Shown: positions 1 to 8,267 of the stretch, in pieces | Layout: each line of letters opens with the position of its first letter | How positions within the stretch are numbered: the first letter of the stretch is position 1 | Source of the DNA: Myxococcales bacterium | GTDB lineage: Bacteria > Myxococcota_A > Polyangia > Polyangiales > Polyangiaceae | Direction of reading: 5' to 3' | Assembly: GCA_025359105.1 (NCBI GenBank) | Contig: JANYHK010000049.1 | Location: 1-64,000 of the forward strand | Length of the DNA stretch: 64,000 nucleotides | Translations under genes and position numbers: made by a program | Notes under the pieces: generated by a model | Database searches by the model: none | What the model was told of the DNA's origin: nothing | Seen by the model: only the letters and a program-made list of their open reading frames with translations

Positions 1-1344
1 TCCGGCGCGCAGCCGTTCGACAAGTTCAAGGCCGTCATCGACCAGGAGCTGTCCAAAGCGCAGGCGAAGATCGCCAGCGGTACGCCCAAGGACAAGATCT
101 ACGTGGCGATGTCGCAGGAGAACAAGAAGAACGCCCCGGCGCCGGCCGCGGAAGAAGAAGAGGGCGAGAAGGAGGACACCAAGTCGGTGTTCAAGGTCCC
201 CGTCGGCAACAGCCCGACCACCTGGGGCACGGCCGACAAGGCGCTCGTCACGATCGTCGAGTTCTCCGACTTCCAGTGCCCGTACTGCAAGCGCGTCGAG
301 GACTCGCTGAAGAAGGTGCACGAGACGTACGGCGACAAGGTTCGCCTCGTCTGGAAGCACGAGCCGCTCCCCTTCCACCCCCGCGCGCTCCCGGCCGCGG
401 AGCTCACGCAGCAGGCCCGCGCCGAGAAGGGCGACAAGGGCTTCTGGGCCGCGCACGACAAGCTCTTCGATCTCCAGCCCAAGCTGGAGGACGCGGACCT
501 CGAGGGCGCCGCCAAGGAGCTCGGCCTGAACGTCGACAAGGTGAAGGACGCGATCAAGAACGCGAAGTACAAGAAGGAGATCGACGCCGACGCCGACCTC
601 GCCGACGACATGCAGGCCAGCGGCACGCCGCACTTCTTCATCAACGGCCGCCGCCTCGTCGGCGCGCAGCCGTTCGAGAAGTTCCAGAAGATCATCGACG
701 AAGAGGTCAAGCACGCGCAGGACGTGCTCGCCAAGGGCACGGCGCCCGCCAAGCTCTACGAAGAGCTCGTCAAGGACGGCAAGGGCGCGCCCGAGCCCGA
801 GAAGAAGACCGTCGTACTCGGGACGAACTCGCCGGCCAGGGGCAACACCAAGTCGAAGATCATCATCCAGGAGTTCAGTGACTTCCAGTGCCCGTTCTGC
901 ACGCGCGTGGAAGAGACCCTGAACCAGGTCATGAAGGACTACGGCGACAGGGTGCAGCTCCAGTGGCGCAACCTCCCGCTCCCGATGCACTCCGACGCGC
1001 CCCTCGCGGCCCAGGCGGCCCAGGAGGCCTACAAGCAGAAGGGCGCCGACGCCTTCTGGAAGATGCACGACAAGCTGTACGGCGGCCAGAAGTCGCCGGA
1101 CGGCCTGAAGCGCCAGGCGATCGAGGGCTACGCGCAGGAGCTTGGCCTCAACATGGACAAGTTCAAGACGTCCCTCGACACCGGCTCGCACAAGGCCGAG
1201 ATCGAGGCCGACGAGAAGGCGGCGAAGGACGCGGGCATCAGCGGCACGCCGGCCTTCGTCATCAACGGGTACTTCATCAGCGGCGCGCAGCCGTACCCGA
1301 AGTTCAAGAAGCTCATCGAGCGCGCGATCGCCGAGCAGAAGTAG
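1..1344 (+). CDS. multi-domain DsbA-like thioredoxin protein (5' end outside window)
   Basis: The reading frame is open from base 1, so the gene starts before the window; 447 residues are visible. They begin with the tail of one DsbA-like thioredoxin domain and continue with two complete ones. Active-site CxxC motifs are CPYC (visible residues 93-96) and CPFC (297-300), each after FSDFQ. Each domain carries a cis-proline loop (GTPHFF, GTPAFV) and the stretch GAQPFEKF or GAQPYPKF. The next gene has the same order of three such domains, so this one probably had at least three too. The family does periplasmic dithiol-disulfide exchange. Linkers between domains are Lys/Glu/Ala-rich. The substrate is unknown. 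Confidence 0.9.
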   Translation, partial: SGAQPFDKFKAVIDQELSKAQAKIASGTPKDKIYVAMSQENKKNAPAPAAEEEEGEKEDTKSVFKVPVGNSPTTWGTADKALVTIVEFSDFQCPYCKRVEDSLKKVHETYGDKVRLVWKHEPLPFHPRALPAAELTQQARAEKGDKGFWAAHDKLFDLQPKLEDADLEGAAKELGLNVDKVKDAIKNAKYKKEIDADADLADDMQASGTPHFFINGRRLVGAQPFEKFQKIIDEEVKHAQDVLAKGTAPAKLYEELVKDGKGAPEPEKKTVVLGTNSPARGNTKSKIIIQEFSDFQCPFCTRVEETLNQVMKDYGDRVQLQWRNLPLPMHSDAPLAAQAAQEAYKQKGADAFWKMHDKLYGGQKSPDGLKRQAIEGYAQELGLNMDKFKTSLDTGSHKAEIEADEKAAKDAGISGTPAFVINGYFISGAQPYPKFKKLIERAIAEQK

Positions 1345-1378
1345 TCGTTCCGAAGCAACGACGGTAGCGACCCAGAAG

Positions 1379-1410
1379 AAGGCCCCGTCCACGCGAGTGG
1401 GCGGGGCTTT
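1379..1410 (+). terminator. rho-independent terminator
   Basis: A GC-rich stem (GCCCCGTCCAC, loop GCGA, GTGGGCGGGGC, one G-U pair) flanked by AA and TTT lies between the two thioredoxin-repeat genes, 35 bases after the first stop codon. The T-run is short (TTTCGCATTTT). It should separate the two genes transcriptionally. Confidence 0.6.
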
Positions 1411-1436
1411 CGCATTTTGTGAGAGGGAGATTCCGC

Positions 1437-3404
1437 ATGCGCTCGCCGTTTTCCATCGCCTTGCTGGTGCTCGCCGCGGGCGCGTGCGCTTCGAATACCC
1501 CCAAGGCACCCGCGGCTCCCGCCCCGCCGACCGACGCCAAGGTGACGTCGATGCCCGTGGCTCAGCTCGAGAAGCGGGAGAGCGCGGCGACCGACGAGGA
1601 CGACACGCCCATCCCGATCTCGAAGGACGATCCGACCTGGGGCAGCCGCGGCGCCCTCGTCACGATCGTCGAGATGACGGATCTCCAGTGCCAGTACTGC
1701 GCGAAGGCCGACAAGACCGTCGCGCGCCTCCGCGAGACGTACGGGCCCGACCAGCTCCGCGTCGTCTGGAAGCACCACCCCCTGCCCTTCCACCCGAACG
1801 CGCGCCCGGCGGCCGAGTGGGCGCAGGGCACCTGGGCGCTCGGCGGCGCGACGGCGTTCCTCTGCTTCGAGCAGAAGGCGTTCGATGGGCAGTCCCGCCT
1901 CGCGCGCGACGCGTACGCGGCGTGGGCGAAGGAGTGCGGCGTCGACGCCGGCGCGCTCGAGGCGGGCGTGAACGCCCACCGGTTCTCCGACGTCGTCGAT
2001 CAAGGCATCGCCCTGTCGGCCAAGCTCCGCGCGTCGGGCACGCCGACGTTCTTCGTGAACGGCGTGACCGTCACCGGTGCGCAGCCGTACGAGAAGCTCG
2101 TCGCCGTCGTCGACGCCCAGCTCGCCATCGCGAAGCTCTTGCTCTCCAAGGGCGCTCCCGCGGACAAGCTCTACGTCATCGCGTCGACGGTGAACCACGA
2201 GGCCGAGAAGGAGGAAGCCGACGCCGACGGCGAGCCCGCCGAGGACATCAAGACGGTGCACCGGGTCCCCGTCGGCCAGAGTCCGGCGCGCGGGCCCCAG
2301 ACGGCGCCGGTCACGATCGTGGAATTTTCCGACTTTCAGTGCCCGTTCTGCAAGCGCGCGGAGGCCACGGTCGGCGAGCTGCGCAAGAAGTACGGTGAAA
2401 AGATCCGCATCGTCTGGAAAGACGAGCCGCTGCCCTTTCATCTGCGCGCCGAGCCGGCCGCCGAGGTGGCACGCGAGGCGCGGGCGCAGCGCGGCGACTC
2501 CGGATTCTGGGACGCCCACGACGCCCTCTTCGAGGCCCAACCGAAGCTCGAGGACGAAGACCTCGAGTCGGTCGCGAAGAAGCTCGGGATCAACGTCGGC
2601 AAGGTGAAGGAGGCCATCAAGGCCCACCGCCACAAGAAGGCGATCGATGCCGACGCCGATCTGGCCGACGATCTCGAGGCGGCGGGAACCCCCCACTTCT
2701 TCATCAACGGCCGGCGCCTCGTCGGCGCGCAACCGCTCGAGAAATTCAGCGCGATCATCGACGAAGAGCTCCGCCACGCCGACGAGCTGAAGGCCCGCGG
2801 GATCGCCGCCGCCAAGCTCTACGACGAGATGATCAAGGACGGCAAGGGACCCAAGCCGCTCGAGAAGCGCGCCCTCGCCGCCGCCGCCGACGCGCCGTTC
2901 CGCGGTCCGGCCGGCGCGCCTATCGTCATCCAGGAGTTCAGCGATTTCCAGTGCCCGTTCTGCTCGCGGGCGGAGAGCACGTTGAACGACGTCCTCAAGG
3001 CGTACCCCGGCAAGGTCAAGCTGGTGTGGCGGCAGATGCCGCTCTCGTTCCACGACAACGCGCACCTCGCGGCAGAAGCGTCGATGGAGGCGTACGCGCA
3101 GAAGGGCAACGTGGGCTTCTGGAAGCTCCACGATCTCATGTACGAGAACCAGAAGGACCTCTCGCGCGACGCGCTCGAGCGCTATGCCAAGCAGGCGGGC
3201 CTCGACGTGAAGAAGTTTTCGGCCGCGCTCGACGCCGGCACGCACAAGGCCGCCGTCGACAAGGACGCCAAGCTCGGCAGCGACGCAGGCGTCCAGGGCA
3301 CCCCCGCGTTCTTCGTCAACGGGTACTTCGTGAGCGGCGCCCAGCCGTTCGCCAAGTTCCGGCGCGTCGTGGACCAGGCGCTGGTCGACGCGGCGAAACA
3401 CTGA
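1437..3404 (+). CDS. triple DsbA-like thioredoxin lipoprotein
   Basis: This 655-residue protein has an N-terminal lipoprotein-type signal (lipobox ending AAGAC, Cys at about residue 17-18) and three DsbA-like thioredoxin domains of roughly 200 residues. The active sites are CQYC (85-88), CPFC (302-305) and CPFC (506-509). Cis-proline loops read GTPTFF, GTPHFF and GTPAFF. Domains 2 and 3 closely resemble the two complete domains of the upstream gene, so the pair arose by tandem duplication. The first domain differs in its motif (CQYC after MTDLQ). ATG at 1437 is chosen over the GTG 18 bases upstream because GAGAGGGAGA sits at the right distance before the ATG. Likely role: envelope thiol-disulfide chemistry, with three redox centres tethered to a membrane. 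Partner and direction of electron flow are unknown. Confidence 0.88.
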   Translation: MRSPFSIALLVLAAGACASNTPKAPAAPAPPTDAKVTSMPVAQLEKRESAATDEDDTPIPISKDDPTWGSRGALVTIVEMTDLQCQYCAKADKTVARLRETYGPDQLRVVWKHHPLPFHPNARPAAEWAQGTWALGGATAFLCFEQKAFDGQSRLARDAYAAWAKECGVDAGALEAGVNAHRFSDVVDQGIALSAKLRASGTPTFFVNGVTVTGAQPYEKLVAVVDAQLAIAKLLLSKGAPADKLYVIASTVNHEAEKEEADADGEPAEDIKTVHRVPVGQSPARGPQTAPVTIVEFSDFQCPFCKRAEATVGELRKKYGEKIRIVWKDEPLPFHLRAEPAAEVAREARAQRGDSGFWDAHDALFEAQPKLEDEDLESVAKKLGINVGKVKEAIKAHRHKKAIDADADLADDLEAAGTPHFFINGRRLVGAQPLEKFSAIIDEELRHADELKARGIAAAKLYDEMIKDGKGPKPLEKRALAAAADAPFRGPAGAPIVIQEFSDFQCPFCSRAESTLNDVLKAYPGKVKLVWRQMPLSFHDNAHLAAEASMEAYAQKGNVGFWKLHDLMYENQKDLSRDALERYAKQAGLDVKKFSAALDAGTHKAAVDKDAKLGSDAGVQGTPAFFVNGYFVSGAQPFAKFRRVVDQALVDAAKH

Positions 3405-3421
3405 TAACCACGGATAGCTCC

Positions 3422-3997
3422 GTGCTCGACCGCCCGTCTCTCTCCGGCCTCGCGGCCACCGCCGCGTTCCTCGCCCTTCTCACGACGGCCGGCGTCGCGG
3501 GCGCGGTGGAGCACGAGCACCACCTCGGCGTCGGCGTCGGCACCGCGGCCCTCAAGGTCGACGACAAGAGCGGCCTCATGCTCGGCGCGGGCGGCGCCGC
3601 GCACTACGCGTACGGCATGTCCGACGCGTTCAACTTCGTCGCCGAGTACACGAGCGCCATCGTCGCCCTCGACGCCAAGCTCGACTCGCCCACGACGCCG
3701 CACACGCGCCCGAGCACGCTCGACACCGCCGGCGTGGGCGCCGCATACGTGTTCGACGTGCTGCGCTGGGTTCCTTACGCGACGCTCATGGCGTCAGGGT
3801 CGCTGCTCCACGGCGGCACGCTCGACAAGACCCTCGTAGCCGTCGGCGCGCAGCTCGGCCTCGGCCTCGACTACAAATTCAACTTCAGCTGGGCGGCCGG
3901 TGTCGCGTACCGCCAGCACTTGTTCCTCACGAAGATGAGCACCTACCCCTCCTACTCGCAGCTGTTCTTCCGCGTCGAGTATGCGTGGGGCCGGTGA
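3422..3997 (+). CDS. small outer-membrane beta-barrel-like protein
   Basis: The product is 191 residues with a cleavable signal peptide (hydrophobic stretch at about 10-27, ending AGVAGA). The rest is rich in alternating glycine, aromatic and small residues, as in an 8-stranded barrel, and it ends in aromatic-containing strands (LFFRVEYAWGR). GTG 3422 is used, 17 bases after the preceding thioredoxin gene; no strong ribosome site is visible. Close spacing suggests co-transcription with the DsbA-like gene. I do not recognise a named family. A client or partner of the thioredoxin lipoprotein is possible but unproven. Confidence 0.6.
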   Translation: MLDRPSLSGLAATAAFLALLTTAGVAGAVEHEHHLGVGVGTAALKVDDKSGLMLGAGGAAHYAYGMSDAFNFVAEYTSAIVALDAKLDSPTTPHTRPSTLDTAGVGAAYVFDVLRWVPYATLMASGSLLHGGTLDKTLVAVGAQLGLGLDYKFNFSWAAGVAYRQHLFLTKMSTYPSYSQLFFRVEYAWGR

Positions 3998-4011
3998 CGC
4001 GGAGACCGTCG

Positions 4012-4791
4012 ATGAACGAAGGTTTGCTCACCCTCGCCTTCACGCTCGTGGCCACTTCCCTGGTGGGGGTGGGGGTGGGGGTGGGGATGGGGGGGGTAGC
4101 GGCGTGCGGCGGGAAGGAGAAGCCCGCCGTGCAAGCCGAGGCGCCCTCCGCCGGCCCCGACGCCGCCGCGGAAGGCCCCGAGCAGGGCACGGCCACGCCG
4201 AAGCCCGCCGAGGCGGAGTGGAAGACACTGGTCGACTTCGATACCCGTCTCCCCAAGACCGTCGTGCCCAAGCCGGAGACGTTCGCGAAGCTCACCGACT
4301 CGAAGTTCAAGCCCTACCGGAAGTCGAAGAAGGACTGCAAAGGGCCGAACGACGCCGTCCTCACCGTCGATGGCGGGATGCAGGGTGCGTTCACGAAGAA
4401 GGACGCGGCGGAGATGCTCTACCTCGTCAACGTCGTGCCCTGCGATGACAACAAGGTCGCCGAGCACACGCTCCTCGTCCTCCAGGGCGGCCACGTGACC
4501 GTGAACGAGAAGGTCCCCGAGCACGACATCGTCGAGGTGAAGGACCTCGACCAGGATGGCGACAACGAGATCTTGCTCGTCGGCGGGTGGCCTCCCCAGA
4601 TCAAGGCGCGCCTCGTGGACACCGAGGACGGCAAGCTCGAGACGCTCTTCGACTTCGGCGAGGTCGCCAAGGGCAGCTGCGACGGCGGGACGGCCACCGG
4701 CGACAGCGCCGTCATTCGTTACCGCAAGGGCGCGACGTCGATGGAGTACAAGGCCGAGAAGAAGCCTAAGACGTGCCCCGCGGTGAAGTAA
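4012..4791 (+). CDS. lipoprotein with G-tract in its signal peptide; integrin-like/VCBS-type tail
   Basis: This predicted lipoprotein has 259 residues, with lipobox GVAAC at Cys32. The hydrophobic core of the signal peptide is encoded by a run of GTGGGG units ending in eight Gs, giving alternating Val-Gly residues. The C-terminal half has an Asp-rich loop (DLDQDGDNEIL) like the calcium loops of FG-GAP/VCBS repeats. Four Cys residues lie in the mature part. ATG 4012 is preferred to the GTG at 3985, which would overlap the previous gene. It is adjacent and co-directional with the barrel protein. Function unknown. Gain or loss of one G would shift the frame before the lipobox. Confidence 0.7.
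   Translation: MNEGLLTLAFTLVATSLVGVGVGVGMGGVAACGGKEKPAVQAEAPSAGPDAAAEGPEQGTATPKPAEAEWKTLVDFDTRLPKTVVPKPETFAKLTDSKFKPYRKSKKDCKGPNDAVLTVDGGMQGAFTKKDAAEMLYLVNVVPCDDNKVAEHTLLVLQGGHVTVNEKVPEHDIVEVKDLDQDGDNEILLVGGWPPQIKARLVDTEDGKLETLFDFGEVAKGSCDGGTATGDSAVIRYRKGATSMEYKAEKKPKTCPAVK
4063..4096 (+). repeat. G-rich simple repeat, possible G-quadruplex or slippage tract
   Basis: The coding strand holds runs of 5, 5, 5, 4 and 8 consecutive Gs separated by single or double bases. This fits the pattern for an intramolecular G-quadruplex and a polymerase slippage site. It lies inside the signal-peptide codons of the lipoprotein starting at 4012. Confidence 0.8.
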
Positions 4792-4795
4792 CTGG

Positions 4796-4813
4796 GCGCT
4801 GCCGGCTCAGCGC
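4796..4813. terminator. hairpin between convergent genes (possible terminator)
   Basis: GCGCTG and CAGCGC form a 6-bp stem with a 6-base loop, between the lipoprotein gene and the convergent aspartokinase gene. There is no T-run on either side, so this is a weak call. Confidence 0.25.
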
Positions 4814-4833
4814 TCGGTTGGGTCGCTCCCGCT

Positions 4834-6057
4834 CTACGCCTTCGACAGCCCGAACCCTTCGTGCAGCGTGCGTACGGCGAGCTCGGTGTACTTTGCAGCG
4901 ACGAGGCAGCTCACCTTGATCTCGCTCGTCGAGATGGCCTGGATGTTGATCCCCTCGTCGGCGAGGAGCTTGAACATCTTCGCGGCGACGCCGGCGTGCG
5001 AGCGCATGCCGAGGCCGACGATCGAGACCTTCACGACCTCCTCGTCGTAGCGGAGCTCCTTCGCGCCGAGGGCCTTGCCTATCTCCTCGAGGAACGGCCG
5101 GGCGCGGGCGAGATCGGTCTTGGCGACGGTGAAGGTGACGTCGGCGCGCTGGCCGCGGCCGCTCGTCGCCGACTGGATGATCATGTCGACGCTGATGTTC
5201 TTTTCGGCGATCTGGCCGAACAGGCTCGCCACCACGCCGGGTTTGTCCTCGACGCCGACGACGACGACGCGCGCCTCGTTCTTGTCGTAGGCCACTCCCG
5301 CGACGACGACGTCCTCGAGGGTTTTGTCTTCACTTGTCACCCAGGTACCCTCCGCGTCCGAGAACGAGCTTCGCACGTGCACCGGCACGCCGTACTTCAT
5401 GGCGATTTCGACGCTGCGAATCTGGAGCACCTTGGCGCCGAGCGACGCGAGCTCCAGCATCTCTTCGTAGCTGATTTTGGCGATCTTGCGCGCCGACGGG
5501 CAGATGTTCGGATCGGTCGTGTAGACGCCGTCGACGTCGGTGTAGATCTCGCAGGCGCTCGCGCCGATGGCGGCGGCGACCGCCACGCCGGTCGTGTCGG
5601 ACCCGCCGCGGCCGAGGGTCGTGATGTCGCCGTTCTCGTCGACGCCCTGGAAGCCGGCGACGACGGCGATCTGGCCCTTCTTGACCGTCTCGAAGATCTT
5701 CGAGCCCTCGATCGTCTTGATGCGCGCCTTGGTGAAGGCTCCATCGGTCAGGATCTTCACCTGATGACCGAGGAGGGAGCGCGCCTGGCCGCCCTCGGCA
5801 TGGATCGCGAGCGCCAGGAGCGCGGCGGCGACTTGCTCGCCGGTGGCGGCGATGACGTCCATCTCGCGCGCGTCGGGGACCTGCGTGACGCCGTGCGCGA
5901 GGCCGAGGAGGCGGTTCGTCTCACCGCTCATCGCGCTGACGATGACGACGACGTCGTTGCCCGCGCGCTGCGACGCGAGCGCGCGACGCGCGACGTTGCG
6001 GATGCGCTCGATCGAGCCTACGGAGGTGCCGCCGAACTTCTGGACGAGGAGGGCCAC
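4834..6057 (-). CDS. lysC: aspartate kinase
   Basis: Aspartokinase phosphorylates L-aspartate, the first step towards lysine, threonine, methionine and diaminopimelate. The 407-residue protein opens with the family signature KFGGTSVGS (residues 7-15). It has the kinase domain motifs GRGGSDTTG and TDVDGVYTTDP, then two ACT domains (from about residue 265 and from about 345) that usually bind lysine and/or threonine as feedback inhibitors. Length matches monofunctional class enzymes. The start is GTG; no strong ribosome site is visible. The gene stands alone, divergent from the FliO-like gene 70 bases away. No lysine riboswitch could fit in that short gap. Confidence 0.95.
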   Translation of the reverse strand: MALLVQKFGGTSVGSIERIRNVARRALASQRAGNDVVVIVSAMSGETNRLLGLAHGVTQVPDAREMDVIAATGEQVAAALLALAIHAEGGQARSLLGHQVKILTDGAFTKARIKTIEGSKIFETVKKGQIAVVAGFQGVDENGDITTLGRGGSDTTGVAVAAAIGASACEIYTDVDGVYTTDPNICPSARKIAKISYEEMLELASLGAKVLQIRSVEIAMKYGVPVHVRSSFSDAEGTWVTSEDKTLEDVVVAGVAYDKNEARVVVVGVEDKPGVVASLFGQIAEKNISVDMIIQSATSGRGQRADVTFTVAKTDLARARPFLEEIGKALGAKELRYDEEVVKVSIVGLGMRSHAGVAAKMFKLLADEGINIQAISTSEIKVSCLVAAKYTELAVRTLHEGFGLSKA

Positions 6058-6127
6058 GACGAGTAGCGTGCGTAGCTCTTCCGCCCGAGAAAATCCACTG
6101 GATCGAGGGCAGAGCGGGCGGGCAAGC

Positions 6128-6514
6128 GTGACCGGAACCTCGGGCTACCTCATCGAGACGTTCGTGACGCTCATCGCGGTGTGCCTCATCGCGTTCGTGG
6201 TGCTCTACGGCGCGCGGCGCCTCGGCATCGGGCGCGCGCAGGGGCCGATTCACCTCGTCGGACAGCTCCCGCTCGACGCGCGGCGCTCGGTCTACCTCGT
6301 GAAGGTCGGCGAGCAGGTGCTGGTCGTCGGGGTGACCGAGGGCGGGATGACGAAGCTCGGTGAGGTCCCCGCGGCGTCTCTTCCGGCGGTCGAGATCCCG
6401 TCGGGCGCTCCGTTCGCGGCGATCCTCGCGCGCGCGCTCGGAGCGCGAAAGCCTGGGCAGGCCAAAGGGCCCGACACTCCCGACGCCAGGCCGCGTCCAG
6501 ACGGAGACACGTGA
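6128..6514 (+). CDS. FliO-like type III export accessory protein
   Basis: The product is 128 residues. One N-terminal transmembrane helix (about 7-28) is followed by a small domain (GPIHLVGQLPLD, then VYLVKVGEQVLVVGVTEGG) typical of FliO, the chaperone-like protein that helps assemble the FliP/SctR export gate. Its stop overlaps the next gene start by 4 bases (GTGA), so the two are translationally coupled. GTG 6128 is chosen because it just precedes the membrane helix. The tail is a low-complexity Pro/Arg/Asp stretch. Confidence 0.75.
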   Translation: MTGTSGYLIETFVTLIAVCLIAFVVLYGARRLGIGRAQGPIHLVGQLPLDARRSVYLVKVGEQVLVVGVTEGGMTKLGEVPAASLPAVEIPSGAPFAAILARALGARKPGQAKGPDTPDARPRPDGDT

Positions 6515-7182
6515 AGCCCGACGATCTCCTCGGCCGGCCGATCGCGCTCGTCGTCGCGCTCGCGCTCGTCTCGCTCCTGCCCTTCGCGTTCATGAGCGTG
6601 ACTGCGTTCGTGAAGATCTCGACCGTGCTCCAGATCGTGCGCTCCGCGATCGGCGCGCAGAGCGTCCCGTCGAACACCGTCGTCATGGCGCTCGCCGCGT
6701 CGCTCACCCTCCTGGCGATGGCGCCGGTCGGCCAGAAGATCGTGACGCGCGCGGCGCCCATGTTCGCGGGCAAGGAGACGCCGGAGACCGTCGCCCTGGT
6801 TCGCGGGACGATCGACGCCGTGCGCGAGCCGATGCGCGACTTCCTGCGCGCGAACGCGAGCCCCAAGGAGAAGGCGCGATTTCTGACCGTCGCGCGCGAC
6901 GCGCGGCCCGAAGCCGAGCGACCGCAGCTGAAGGAGGACGATCTGCCGAGCCTCGTACCGGCGTTCGTCGTGACGGAGCTGACCGAGGCGTTCGCGGTGG
7001 GCTTCCTCCTCTTCCTCCCGTTCCTCGTCATCGATCTCGTGGTCGCCAACGTCCTGCTCGCGCTGGGAATGCAGATGCTCAGCCCGACGCAGGTGAGCCT
7101 CCCGTTCAAGCTCCTCTTGTTCGTGGCGATCGACGGCTGGGGCCTACTCGCTCAGGCGCTGGTCGCTGGGTACGCGCACTAG
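6511..7182 (+). CDS. SctR/FliP family export gate protein
   Basis: This 223-residue inner-membrane protein has the conserved blocks of the type III secretion and flagellar export gate: LLPFAFMSVTAFVKI, IVRSAIGAQ, ELTEAFAVGFLLFLPFLVID, and LSPTQVSLPFKLLLFV near the C terminus. The short N terminus without a signal peptide and the MLSPTQVSLPFKLLLF block look more like injectisome SctR than flagellar FliP, but the two families intergrade. In a working system the neighbours are SctS/FliQ and SctT/FliR. Here the next feature is a tRNA, so the pair is an orphan. The start is GTG, overlapping the FliO-like stop. Confidence 0.9.
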   Translation: MKPDDLLGRPIALVVALALVSLLPFAFMSVTAFVKISTVLQIVRSAIGAQSVPSNTVVMALAASLTLLAMAPVGQKIVTRAAPMFAGKETPETVALVRGTIDAVREPMRDFLRANASPKEKARFLTVARDARPEAERPQLKEDDLPSLVPAFVVTELTEAFAVGFLLFLPFLVIDLVVANVLLALGMQMLSPTQVSLPFKLLLFVAIDGWGLLAQALVAGYAH

Positions 7183-7192
7183 CGGTATCCGC

Positions 7193-7220
7193 TTGACTTC
7201 AAAGGCGGTGCGCGTAGATT
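7193..7220 (+). promoter_or_regulatory. sigma-70-type promoter for tRNA-Ala
   Basis: TTGACT (-35, 7193-7198) and TAGATT (-10, 7215-7220) are separated by 16 bases. They lie 25 bases upstream of the tRNA 5' end and just after the SctR-like stop codon. This is the clearest housekeeping promoter in the window. Confidence 0.65.
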
Positions 7221-7245
7221 CGGCCGCCGTTTCGACAAAAAAGCC

Positions 7246-7318
<73 letters not shown>

Positions 7319-7388
7319 CCGAAAGGTGGTCTGGAAGAATCGCCGACGCCCGGGAGGGCCGGCGGGGGGCTTCCCGGATTCCTGGTGT

Positions 7389-8204
7389 TCACGGCGAGAC
7401 GAGGAGCGCGTGGCCCGTCACCCACGCCCGGTAGAGGCACTTCAGGTACTCTTCGCCCTGCGTCCCCTCGGGCGGTGACGGCGGGAGCACCAGCGCGGTA
7501 CGCGCGGCACGCTCCGGCTGCGGTAAGCGGATGAGGGGACCAAGCGCGCTCTTGTCCGTCCCCTCGAGCGGCTGACCGTCGAGCAGAACGACGCCGAACC
7601 ACACGAGCACGATCGCGCAGTGGGTCGGCGAGAGCGCGCCCAGGGCGAGGATCGCCTCGAAGACCGCGTCGGAGCTCACCGTGGCCCCGCCGCCGAGGTC
7701 ACGGACGATGGGCTCCGCGGATTGGAAGAGCTGGATCGCGCGCATGCCGCCGATCGGCTCGCCCGACCAGCCGAAGTCTCGCATGGCTTGCACGCACACG
7801 ATCCCGCCGAGCTCCGTGGCCGGGCGCAGCAGATTCATCAGCCACTCCTCGACCGCGCGCGGAATCGGGTAGGCCGCGTGACCGAAGCATCCGAAGGCCT
7901 CCTCGTGGACGCGCGCGGGGCACCCTTCGCAGTGACGCTCCTGCGCCTCGAGCGGCCTGGCGCGCTCGCGGAGAGCGGTGACGGTGAGCACCTCCTTCTG
8001 AACGCCCTCCTTCGAGCGCACGACGATCTCGACGCGCGTAGTGTCGGGAGAGAGGCCGCGCTCCTCGCACTCGGCCCCTACCTCCTCGGCGCGATTCTGC
8101 GCGTCGAACAGATCGAGAATGACCTGCGTTCCTCGGGCCGGATCGCCCTCGCCGAAGGTGAGCTTGGGTGGGCACGCCCGGTCGACGCAGAGCTTCGTCC
8201 CCAT
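7389..8204 (-). CDS. hypothetical protein with Cys motifs
   Basis: A 271-residue protein that I do not recognise. It has several cysteines: two near the N terminus (positions 6 and 11), then a CEGC motif followed by FGCFGH, which could bind a metal or an iron-sulfur cluster. No signal peptide or membrane segment is evident. ATG 8204 is chosen because the frame further upstream only mirrors the lipoprotein gene on the other strand. It runs towards the tRNA and has no obvious operon partner. Codon bias is like the neighbours. Confidence 0.6.
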   Translation of the reverse strand: MGTKLCVDRACPPKLTFGEGDPARGTQVILDLFDAQNRAEEVGAECEERGLSPDTTRVEIVVRSKEGVQKEVLTVTALRERARPLEAQERHCEGCPARVHEEAFGCFGHAAYPIPRAVEEWLMNLLRPATELGGIVCVQAMRDFGWSGEPIGGMRAIQLFQSAEPIVRDLGGGATVSSDAVFEAILALGALSPTHCAIVLVWFGVVLLDGQPLEGTDKSALGPLIRLPQPERAARTALVLPPSPPEGTQGEEYLKCLYRAWVTGHALLVSP

Positions 8205-8267
8205 CGGCCCATCGTAGACGCCACCGGCGGCGGGCTCTAGCCGGAATCGGGCTACGATGGACAAGGC

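Noticed and set aside
4834-6127. A lysine riboswitch upstream of the aspartokinase gene.
   Set aside because: The gap to the divergent gene is only 70 bases, too short for the aptamer, and no matching structure is visible.
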